NCBI RefSeq assembly: GCF_009870125.1
Contig: NC_046679.1
Span: 1,736,001-1,800,000, forward strand
Origin: Drosophila pseudoobscura
Lineage: Eukaryota; Arthropoda; Insecta; Diptera; Drosophilidae
Reading direction: 5' to 3'
Length of the DNA stretch: 64,000 bases
Part shown: piece by piece, positions 54,267-64,000 of the stretch
How the letters are laid out: every line of letters starts with the position of its first letter
Position numbering within the stretch: the stretch's first letter is position 1
The notes under the pieces: generated by a model
What the model was told of the DNA's origin: nothing
Databases searched by the model: none
What the model saw: the letters and a program-made list of their open reading frames with translations, nothing else
Program-made: the position numbers and the translations under genes

Positions 54267-55748
54267 CTAATCCTCCAGCCGGCCACGCTTTAAGTGGGAC
54301 AACTCCCTCAGCCAGGCTTTGATCAGGTCATAGGTGGAGAAGCTAATGCCCACAGCAATGGGGCCCTTGAGCCAATTCATGCTGAGGCCCTTGTAGAAAC
54401 CATTCTTGATACCCTCCTCTCTGTTAAAGCACACAATGAATGTGGATTAAAATCAAAGAAGTTACACCTTCTGCTTGGTCTTCTCTCACCGATAGATCTT
54501 AACGAGCGTCTCTAGAATGGTGGGACACCTCTCATTGTTCGCTTCGTTCACACGCATAGTTTGCATTCTTCTGCGCACAATATCCAAAGGATAGCTCGCC
54601 GTTTGGCCGGCGGCACCAGCCGCAGCACCAAACGCCAGCGAGACTAGAGTATTCGGTTTGTTATTGCCAACCATTTCTGCAATTGAAGTAAAAGGTTTTA
54701 GCCATGAATTTCAATCCAGGAAGCACTCCTCACCATGGTACTCCCGCTTCAGGGTTTCGTAGGTGAAGAAGGAGGTGCCCGCGTAGGGTATCACCCCCAG
54801 CACTGTGGCACCATAGCCACGGTACAGTGTCCGTGGGCCCTCCTCTACCCAAATCTTGGCAAACACCTGCCGCAGCGTTCGGTAGCCCGTGTATCTGTCT
54901 GTCACGGCCATGCGTGCGCGGGCCAGATCCAAGGGATACGTGAGCGATTGGGATGTGATGCCCGCCAGTGAGCCAGCCACAAAGCGACGTACCTTCGTGC
55001 TGCAACAGAAAAGGGAGAAATTTTAGTGGAAGCCTGAAGGACAATCAGTAATCAGTAGTGTCACCCACTTGGAGCCATCCTTGTCGACCTGCAGGATCCT
55101 GCGCCACTGCTCGTGGGCGGTGAACTGTATGGCCGCATAGGGCACAATCCTGGCCATCGTGGCCGAGTTGCCACGCCACAGGGCCAGGACACCCTCATTG
55201 GCGTAGGTGTGCTGCAGATACCGCAGCGAGGCACGGAACGAAAAGGGAACATCTTTGCGTATCTGAAAGTTGATTTTCGTGCGGTCCAGCGGAGCGATGA
55301 CGGTCTTGGCCAAAGCCCCTGCCGCCGCACCAGACACCAGGCTGATGATTACCTGATCGACATTGGTATTGGTGCGCCCTAAGTGGGGGCGAAAAAAGGG
55401 CCACAAATTAAGAACAAACAGCAGGAGAATGCAGCATTCCTTGGACCTACCGCTGGGACTGGGGCTGACTGAATTGGCGGGTGTTTCTGTTACTGATGAT
55501 GATTGCTGTTCCGATGCTGATGTCACATCATGTGCTCCGCTTGCATCCTCGTCCTCCACGTCTGCGGATGCAGCAGCAGCAGCAGTGCCCGCACCCGTTG
55601 CGGTGGTGGCCACTGTGCTCGATAATTGACTACCCGTTGACTTAATGGACATGGCAATGTTCGGCTTCTCCAGAAGACGGCTCATCGCAGACTCGGACTC
55701 TGATTCCTGGGCAAACGAGAAATCAGTTTTGATATCAATTTGAGCCAT
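54267..55748 (-). CDS. SLC25A42: Mitochondrial CoA/dephospho-CoA carrier, SLC25A42 type
   Basis: Exons on the minus strand are 55451-55748, 55069-55378, 54734-54999, 54490-54676 and 54267-54420; 404 residues. Three carrier repeats show PLDRTK, PLDLAR and PLDIVR signatures, each followed by a G-x-x-x-W/Y-R/K-G type element (ALWRGN, TLYRGYG, GFYKGL). The order and wording match SLC25A42, the inner-membrane carrier that imports CoA or dephospho-CoA in exchange for adenine nucleotides. The N-terminal 105 residues are an Ala/Ser/Thr/Glu-rich extension not found in the minimal carrier. I chose the Met at 55748 because an upstream open stretch (MISPCLC) has no coding character. Confidence 0.9.
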
Positions 55749-58700
55749 GCATAAGCAGGGGCTTATCACAACAGCCGATAACAGCCATCAAATATAGCCA
55801 AAGAGCACCCGAAATAAACCAGAAATCATTTCTCCCTCAATTTACTTTTGGTTCGGCACTGGCTGTGCATTCATAAGACTTCTAATCAAAACGAGGCGCG
55901 CTTCATAAACCCATAGATAGAAATAGGTCGTCATATAACAAAGCTACATATGGACATACAGTACACTCCCGAAAGGGCGAACATTTCGATTCATGCACAT
56001 TGGTAAGGAGGAACCAGTTGTGGGCTTGAGTATTTAATTATTCAAATACATATTTACTATTCATTTATACATTTTAGCATTAATCTGCCTCGTCATGCAC
56101 TCGACATTTACCGAATCCCACCGAATCGATTCGGTATGTTTATGGGTACTGTATGTTTCTCCACTGAGAGCCTTCACTGTACACACTGATGTGTGAGATT
56201 TATTTTAGATGATAAGAAAATAACGCTCTCTCACAAGTCTATGCAAATTTCTATCTGTCACAATTGTTTCGTAATTCGCTTCAATTCGCAAGTGATTTCT
56301 TCTTTGGCATGGGTCCAAAAACATACATAATGTCTTTAGACCCAGGTCTTGGCCAAGTTGAAGAAGGTGGACTGCTATGTTATCTGCTCTCTGGGTTAGT
56401 TGGCAGCATTCCCAATTGAACTTTGCTTTGGGCCCCCGGTGCGTATTTGCCACTGAAACCCCGAAACTTGGTCAGAGATTAGAATTTCTCTGATTAATCA
56501 GCAGCACCTGATAAGATTCGCTATGTATGCGCTAATTGCGTCTTACAATAGATAGGAGGGCGATGGCGAGGGGGAGGGAGGTACCCAAAACATTCGTTCG
56601 CTTCGAGAAGAGGGCGATCGACCTCTGCTCTGTCTTGTTGTTTGTTCGCACAAAATGCAAAACAAACCGCAAAACCAGTTGGCGCTGCTAGTATTATAAA
56701 AAAGCAAACAGCCAAACAGCAAAAACAGATTATCAGAGAGCCAGAGCCCGGCCTTTCGGTGGCACACACACCTCCCAAAACAATTATCATGCTGGAAAGC
56801 GCGGTCCTCAAATTTAGTTATTGTATGTGTGGCCGCACGTGTGGGGAGAATCATTGTGGGGATGCTTGGGGGATTCGGGTGGGCACGGTTCCAAGTGGGC
56901 AGGGGCTAAAATGAACGCATTTCATTAACGGATCGGTGCAGGAAAGCTTTCAAAGAGAGTGCGCATCATCAGTATTATAGAAATACTTTCGCAAGATTCG
57001 CATAACGCTGGCCTTGAACGTGATTGTGTACCAGAGGCAGAGAAGATATATAGATAGATAGCAAGTTATATTAAATAGAAGGTATGCAGCATCCAGTACC
57101 CAGGAAAGAGTGGAACTGTCTTATCTTCCTTTTAATATACCATGACCACATTCTTCTCATTTCACGCCACGTAAATAGCTCTCATCCCAGAGTGCACTGC
57201 TAGGGGGGAATGGATGCTACTGCTGCCGGAGCAGCACACCGCTCAATGAATGCAAACAAGTTCGTTAGCAAATGGTTTGTTGTTTTGCACTTGAGTCAAG
57301 GCTATTCGCGGGGAGGCCAGTTGACCCAGGGGAGAACGTGAAAACGTTGCTCATTATGATTCTAGTTCTGATGCTGGCATTGAAATTTGTTTGTGAGAGT
57401 GGAAACCCACAGGCCGGTCCATAAATAGACACACTCAAACGCCAGCGATAAGGGGGGGAAGCTGGAGAAGTCATATTTATACTGGACTTTGTACCCGGCA
57501 GTGGAAAGCCAGTGAGCAAGTGGAATTGAATCAATCAAAACAACAACAAATTACAAGTGCTGATACTACAAGCTATATGGTTATAGTATGCAGATTCAAT
57601 TACTTAAAGCATGCGTTTACTCGGAAAAGAATGCAGTTCGTTGCGCTTTTTTTGTTGTTTACGTCTGGAAAGAGCTACGTGACTTCATTCTGATTGGATT
57701 GGAATGAGAGCCACGAGAACAGCTGTTTTACGATTATCGTTGCTGTTGTTGTTGCTGTTGGAAATCATTTTCTTTGTCTGACGCAGAGACAAGTGGATCT
57801 TATTTATCCACCTACTCTTAACATGCTTCTCCAATGAACTATCTTAGCTAAGCTTTTACTTATCATATCAGAAGGGCCTTGTTTACTCCAATTTATTGCT
57901 CCACAATTCACTCTCGCAGACACACACAGACACGCACTCAAACACAATATACATTATATAATTAGGAAAAACGAAAACAACAATAAAAATTATGTTGAAA
58001 AGCTCTTAAGGCACAAAGCACCTTTTGTTTTTGTTATTAGCACAGATTTATTCCTGCCGATAATCTCCGCGAAACCGAAGTTTCGGCTTCCACTTTGCAC
58101 TGGCACTGGTCTAGCTCATAGGTTTCGTTCTAGCCAACTGAATGGATTCATTTATTTCACAATTTCCACAGTCGAAATCATTAAGAAATGATTAAAAAAC
58201 ATTAACAACAATCATTTTCGGCGCGACTTGAAGCAACTGTGACTGCTTTATGGTTAAAATACCTAAGAAGTATACCAAAATATACCGTCTCATTTTAAAA
58301 ATATACCGTACACGCCAACTACACATATTAACTACATTTTTGTGTAATTACCATGGAATTATGCACTTTTTGACATGCCTTTTTCCGACATTTTTGGAAA
58401 AATTTTGATGGAAAGCAATCAGCAATTTAATGCTGAGCAGCAATTTGTACTTGATGTGGCCTGGGACATGGCTCTAAATGGCGTTTCTACACGATTTATA
58501 CTTTGGTTCATAAGCAAGAGGGTGAGCTCAGGGCAGATATTAAAAATAATATTACAAGTATAAAAATCGCAAGGTGTGTGAGCTAGGCATGGTGGCAAAA
58601 AAATCAGTGTGACTGCGAATTAGTCGACAAAATATACTGTCCTGCCCTCAGAAATATAAATTTAAATTTGAAAATGTAAATTTGAAACTTAGGCCACTTA

Positions 58701-58875
58701 AGCCCCATTTATTTAAACAGTATATGAACTGAACCGCGGAAAATAATACTGATATCGATTTATGTACATTAGCTTAGGTTTAGCAAATGCTTTTGTATTG
58801 TCTAAATAAACTAATTAAAATGATACCGATGTGAATACATCGATGCAACCCCCAACCCTTAAGCTAAGACTAGGA
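55749..58875. other. 3.1-kb intergenic region with core-promoter-like motifs
   Basis: No confident gene. The first part is the 5' flank of SLC25A42. Motif 6-like AAATATACCG elements lie at about 58268-58277 and 58300-58309. A second block at about 58603-58660 combines CAGTGTGAC (Motif 1, reverse) with AAAATATAC and CCCTCAG, the same order as in the Lon promoter at 62483-62530. An open frame of 62 codons at 58375-58563 has no recognisable homology. I see no mobile element. Confidence 0.45.
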
Positions 58876-61800
58876 TTAAGGCCTGAATGGCATTGCGCCG
58901 GCCGCGCAGTCTACGCTGGACACCTCGAGGGGCTCCTGATCCGACGCTGGCAATACTTGGGCCTCGGCCTCGTTTTTGGTGGGTTCGGAAAATGCAATTT
59001 TGTAGACATCCTCGTAGTTGGCTGCAAAGTGAACATCCAGGCCTTCGGTTATGAACTTGGGCAATTCCTCGAAGTCCTTCTTGTTGTCCGCGGGCAGGAT
59101 GAGACAGTGGACGCCACTGCGACGTGCCTGATAGTGGAAATAGCATATCAAATAAAGCTTCATTCACAATGGACACACATCTGCTTACGGCTATGGCCTT
59201 CTCCTTGATGCCTCCTACGGGCAGAACTTTGCCCTTGAGCGATATCTCGCCTGTCATAGCCATATCATTACGCACAGGCTTTTTGGTGGCCAACGAAATT
59301 AGGGCGGTGATTATGGTGACGCCAGCACTGGGTCCATCCTTTGGTACGGCCCCCTCAGGAACATGAAGGTGGATGTTTCTATAATGGGAAAAAGGCAAAC
59401 AAGATAAGAAAGTCCAACGAGTAGCTTCTTCGGAGACTCTTACGCAAGTTCTAGGTACTGATTGCCAGGATCTCGAATGTGAATAAAGTTTCGCGCCACG
59501 CTCAGGGCTATTTGGGCCGATTCCTTCATCACATCTCCAAGGTTTCCGGTGATATACAAAGTGCCATCTCCACTTACACCACTGTCTTCTGATTTGGGGC
59601 CCAGGCTTTTATATCTGTTCCGTTGCGATGTCTCAATGTACAGCGATGAGCCACCCATGGCCGTCCAGGCCAGGCCCATGACCACGCCCGGCGGCGTCGT
59701 CTCGTACATGCGATCCGAGGTAAAGATCTGCTTGCCCAGGAATGTGGTCAGATTTTCGGCATCCACTGCGAAGCTGGTGCCCTCTTTCTTGACCAAAAGG
59801 AAGGCCACCTTGCGCATAACCTTCTCGATCTGTTTCTGCAAGTTGCGCACTCCGGACTCGCGGCAATAGTTGCGTATCAGCATATTCAGGGCTTTCTCGG
59901 TTATGCTGATATGCTCGTCGGTCAGGCCACAGTCGTTCATCGACTTCGGTATTAGATACTGGCGGGCAATGGCCACCTTCTCCTCGGCCACATAGCCGGA
60001 CATCTGAATCAGCTCCATGCGATCTCTCAGCGGCTCTGGTATGGTATCAATCACGTTGGCCGTGCAAATGAATAGCACACGAGACAGATCGATTGGTACG
60101 TCCAGATAGTGGTCCAGGAAATTGGCATTCTGCTCGGGATCGAGTAGCTCTAACAGCGCCGAGCTGGGATCTCCCTGATAGCCCCTGTGGATAGGAAGAT
60201 TACGAGTATATTTCGCCTCGAAATCGAATCAAGTATTCGTGACACCCACTTGCCAATCTTGTCCACCTCATCAATGAGCACTAGAGGATTCTCAGTCTTG
60301 GTTTTTTTCAAGCACTGTATCAGCTTGCCGGGCATTGCGCCCACGTAGGTGCGACGATGTCCCTTGATCTCAGCCACATCCGTCATGCCGCCCACACTAA
60401 AGCGGAAGTACTCGCGATTCAGGGCCCGAGCAATGGACTTGGCTATGCTCGTCTTGCCTACACCAGGCGGTCCATGGAAGCACAAGATCTTGCCCTGCGT
60501 GGTGCCATTCAGAGCACTGACGGCGATAAACTCTAGGATGCGCTTCTTGATATCCTCCATGCCGTAGTGATCATGGTTTAGGATCTCGTTGGCTTTGTCC
60601 AAGCAGAGATTCTCAGTGCTCATGACGCCCCAGGGTAGCGAGGTGAGCCAGTCGAGGTAGTTGCGGGTTACACTGTAATCAACAAGAGAAGGATACATTA
60701 GGATGATGTTAAGGAGCTCTCTTAATGGATCGATCTCTTGCTTACTTAAATTCAGCGCTATGACTCTCCAGGAAGTTCAGTTTGGTCAGTTCCTCGGCGA
60801 TGACCTGCTTAATATTTTCTGGAACGATTTTGTCCTGGAGCTTTTCCATATAATTATCACCGATGGCATCCTTGTCGTCTTTTTCAATGCCCAGCTCCTT
60901 TTTGATAACCTTCAACTGTTCGTGCAGTATGTATTTTCGGTGCTGCTGCTTGACTTTTTCCTCTACCTCGCGTCCTATTTTCGCCTGCAGTCTCGATAGC
61001 TCCTGCTCTTTTTTGAGTAATGTGAGGGACAGCTGCAGACGTTTTGGGATCTTTAAAAAAAAATGTGTTATCATAAAGGAGAAATCTGTAGACTCAAGGA
61101 ATGCCACATATGTACATCTTCTTCCTCCAGGATATTTTGCAGCTCCTCTGGGTCTCCGGTCGACAGGGAGGCACCCAAGTCGCATAGGTAGATGGGGTTG
61201 TCCACAACTCGTTGATTCTGATGCAGCATTTGATGGAGACTCTCCCTAAGGGAATGAGAGTTAAGCAGAAAGCTTCTTGTGGGATTGAATAGCTTACCTA
61301 TACAGGGGACTCATGGTGATAATGTCGCGTAGAGTCTTGATAATCTCTTGTGTTAGCGCCTTGACCACTGGGGTTTGTTTGTAAACTGGTAGCTTCACAT
61401 TCTCAACCTCTACAATGAGCACGGGCGGTGATGCAGCTGGTGCAGCAGACTCTGCAACGGGGATAGCTGATGTACTCTCTTCCGCTTCGATTGCGGCTTT
61501 GGATGCAGCTTTAAATTTTTCTGAAATATGCGAATGCTCTTCCAAATCAAATTCACTGTCAGCGTCAGCGGAAGCTGCAGACTCTTGTAATTTCTGCCAA
61601 ATCGCGCGTCGTGCTTTGCGGCGTTCTCTTGACGACAGTGGCCTTGTCGATGTCGATGATTCGTCGATGGTTGTCGTTTTCACTTAAATCAAGAACATTT
61701 GTCACAATTTGTACCGGCTAGTGTGTGTCTGTAGGTGCTTACCTGGCTTTTTTGGAGGTGGTAGATCCTCGATCACCTGTCCTGTGATGCGTATGCGACG

Positions 61801-62411
61801 ATGGGCCACCACCACCATGCGCATCTTGTCGCCCAAATCCTGAACCTCTTGGATCTGTGCAAAAGTGCCCAGGTGATAGACTTCATCCAGACTCTGGACG
61901 ACCTCCTCTTCCCCGTCGACTTTCTTGAGGAAAACCCCAACGTAGGGCTGATGAAGGCTAACTTTGCGACGCAGCAGATTTATAACAATTGGGTTGGACA
62001 CCTTAAAGATGAGTTGAGTCGTGATGTAGGCCACTGGAATTGGACATCTGTTCCATTTGCAAATGCACTCACCTCCATCATCTTCATGAATCGCGGAAAC
62101 AAGGGATTCTTACGCATGGCAAGCAGCGGAACATGTGGCCATACGTCGGGCACGGTTACTGTGGCAGGCAAGTTAGATTTTTGGTCGGACAGCAATTCTG
62201 TTACCGCTTGAGCTTTCTTGTAATCGGGATAATCGCGTTTGCGACTGTAGAAGCGCTGAGCCATAACCATTGTCGCGCCATTGAATCTCTGCAGGCGCGA
62301 AACCTTCTCGCTAAAGTGCCTAGTCAAGGCACTTTGTCCCGGGCGGGTCCATGCAATTGTCGTGGACAGGGCCCGCATTAGGTGCCGCCCTCGTACAGCG
62401 TGAGCTATCAT
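58876..62411 (-). CDS. Lon: Mitochondrial Lon protease
   Basis: Exons on the minus strand are 62073-62411, 61743-62001, 61298-61682, 61116-61245, 60746-61050, 60250-60672, 59444-60184, 59189-59378 and 58876-59127; 1007 residues. The basic, Ser/Arg-rich start fits a mitochondrial presequence. The N-terminal substrate-binding domain starts near [17 protein letters not shown]. The AAA+ module has Walker A GPPGVGKT and Walker [10 protein letters not shown]. The serine-lysine protease dyad lies in [10 protein letters not shown] and [10 protein letters not shown]. It matches human LONP1 throughout. Lon degrades oxidised and misfolded matrix proteins and binds mtDNA. All introns are 50-75 nt with canonical ends. 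Divergent from the MADF gene, with a Motif 1 promoter between them. Confidence 0.97.
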
Positions 62412-63159
62412 TTTCAACCAACTCGAGAATCAAACAAATTAAAAAACGCAAGCAAGTGCGGGAACAGTTATTATGTGACAGGCAGTGTGACCGCGGATCG
62501 ATCAAATATACGGTCTGACCCTCAGGAATATACCGAAATATATGTCACGGCTTCAAAGTATACCGTAAATATACTGACGAATTATTTGTATTCAAGCTCC
62601 ATCATATTCCTCGTTTTTTATATTCGACTTAATATCACCAGCCAGCTAGAACTCCCAGCTCTCAATTCATAATTTTATCCAATTGATGAATTAATTTTCT
62701 ATAAGATTGGCTAATTTCAAGGTGCACTTTCAACTTGAATGGGTGTCAAGCAAGACTTGAACGAAAAAGGTCACGAAAAAGTAAAAAAGATCGGTAACAG
62801 AGCTCGGTTCGCTGATTTTTTTGGAAATTACAATCAAACCCAGTATAAACACTTGAATTCAGCTTGTTGGACGGTGCAAATAAGGAGGGCTGTTCTTTTC
62901 TAAACAGAATTGCCCATTCTTTATCGATTTCCTTTTAATTTTTTCTTTCTTTTTCTCCGCTTTATGTCTAATTGTATATTTTTTCCGTTATTGACTTTTT
63001 TCGAATCCAGCTGGTATTTGGCGGTGCATAGCGCTGCCACCGCGGCGAAAACTCTGCGTGTGGTAGCACGGTTTTCTGGTTTGCAGCCAACTTTACGCGA
63101 GACGCACTGAAAACAAAACAGAGTACAGTAAAAAAATCAAAATTTTGCTCAATAAAAAG
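62412..63159. promoter_or_regulatory. Divergent promoter region of Lon and the MADF gene
   Basis: Close to the Lon start lies CAGTGTGACCG (62483-62493, Motif 1 in reverse), then an ATCGAT core and several AAATATAC/TATACCG (Motif 6-like) elements up to about 62575. This is the typical housekeeping core-promoter combination. The remainder, to 63159, holds the 5' flank and 5' UTR of the MADF gene. Confidence 0.65.
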
Positions 63160-64000
63160 ATGAACGTTGACTTGCGGTCATACTCGCGACACTGGCTCAC
63201 GGAGTTCATAGAGCAGTACCAGGAGGAGGAGTGCCTGTGGCAGCCGAAGCACAACGACTACAGCAACCATGCCGCTCGGAACAAGTCCTACGACAGGCTC
63301 GTGGAGAAGCTGAAAGAAGTCGAACCGAATCCCGACCGACCCATGGTCGTAAGGTGCATTGGTTATACTATGCCCACCAGTTTCGCAATGCGATCTAATG
63401 CTCTTTTTGTTATTGGTTGCAGAAAAATCAACTCACTTCGCTCGGCATTTCGGAGAGAGTATCGGAAGACGACTTGCAAGAGCGACTATGAGACACGGTT
63501 GTGGTACTACGACAGGCTGCTCTTCATCGCCGACCACAAGCCAAAGCGGCATGAGTCGGGCACCAAACCGAAGCGGGAATTGCACATTAGCTTCGACGAT
63601 GAGGATTCCATGGAGTATGAGGACGAGTCACATCACACAACCTCACATTCACAGCAGATGGATAATTTAGGGCCCACATCCTCCGACGAAGTGGAAGAGG
63701 TGCCTGCCACCAACAATGTGGTGGTCAGTAGTGAAGGCGCCACCCTAAGTACACTATCCGTGACGCCAGCGGATTGTGTGGCTCTCGTGAAGAGCGAACA
63801 GCATCAACATGATGCGGCTGCCGTCCAGGCACACCAGCAATTAGTAGCACATGCGGCGGCCCAAAATTCCATAGCTGCTGCGGCATCCCAAGGGCATGCT
63901 GTCAAAGTGCTGGAGATCACATCACTAGATTCAAACAGCCAGCGGGAGATACAACAGGTAAGCGGTTACCATTGATTCCCTTAGTACCATTTCATGTATG
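63160..64000 (+). CDS. MADF-domain transcription regulator (partial, runs off window)
   Basis: Exons 63160-63353 and 63423-63957 are followed by a donor (GTAAGC), and the gene continues past the window. Residues about 10-105 form a MADF domain, a Myb/SANT-like DNA-binding fold: FIEQYQEEECLWQPKHNDY, then NSLRSAFRREYRKT and LWYYDRLLFI. An acidic stretch (DDEDSMEYEDE) and Ala/Gln/His-rich low-complexity sequence follow, common in fly MADF regulators. Whether a BESS dimerisation motif follows cannot be seen. MADF proteins are sequence-specific DNA binders with co-activator or repressor roles. The specific family member is not identified. Confidence 0.85.

Noticed and set aside
57265-57534. 89-codon minus-strand frame
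   Set aside because: Composition is not coding-like and there is no promoter or domain.
58375-58563. 62-codon open frame between SLC25A42 and Lon
   Set aside because: No homology recognised, no supporting signal apart from nearby Motif 6-like elements; could be chance.

Overview
The window is nuclear DNA from a fruit fly, almost certainly Drosophila. Introns are mostly 50-70 nt. Housekeeping promoters carry Motif 1 (GGTCACACT) and DRE (TATCGATA) elements. Genes recognised from their translations include mael, Vps15, Cyclin B3, Nicastrin, Nip7 and Lon. The species cannot be fixed from sequence alone; duplication of piRNA-pathway genes such as mael is known from the obscura group, which fits but does not prove that assignment. 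All exon joins are my own reading of splice sites and reading frames.

Layout. 1-13265: a head-to-tail array of a 4761-bp unit (three copies visible, entering from the left edge). Each unit holds a Tti2-like gene (-), maelstrom (+), a sulfotransferase remnant (-) and a mitochondrial-carrier pseudogene (+). 13266-14276: the intact sulfotransferase that ends the array. 13971-17685: a 1858-bp direct duplication joining sulfotransferase exon 1 to an intron of a secreted Gly-rich protein gene, whose full copy runs to 19727. 21591-26105: Vps15. 27125-28855: Cyclin B3. 30990-37542: five small secreted low-complexity protein genes, two of which share a C-terminal module. 38197-41487: a pickpocket channel and an alpha-carbonic anhydrase. 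41755-52640: a duplicated HDAC11-Nicastrin block. 52790-55748: Nip7 and a mitochondrial CoA-type carrier (SLC25A42). 58876-64000: Lon protease and a divergent MADF-domain gene.

Most striking feature. One Nicastrin copy has lost about 590 bp of its middle, replaced by a nearly perfect inverted repeat (45232-46706, 721-bp arms, 33-nt loop, about 99% paired). The arms consist of SUMO-protease (Ulp1/SENP) coding fragments and a 135-bp piece of the neighbouring HDAC11 gene. The Nicastrin 5' exons and flank are kept beside it. This is the architecture of a young hairpin-RNA (hpRNA) locus that could make siRNAs against a SUMO protease and HDAC11.

Three separate segmental duplications within about 53 kb, one amplifying a piRNA-pathway gene and one carrying a possible hpRNA, suggest a region under unusual turnover, such as sex-chromosome-linked or conflict-driven DNA. 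Assembly artefact must be excluded. I saw no retrovirus-like or other capsid-bearing element, no CRISPR array and no tRNA or rRNA gene.
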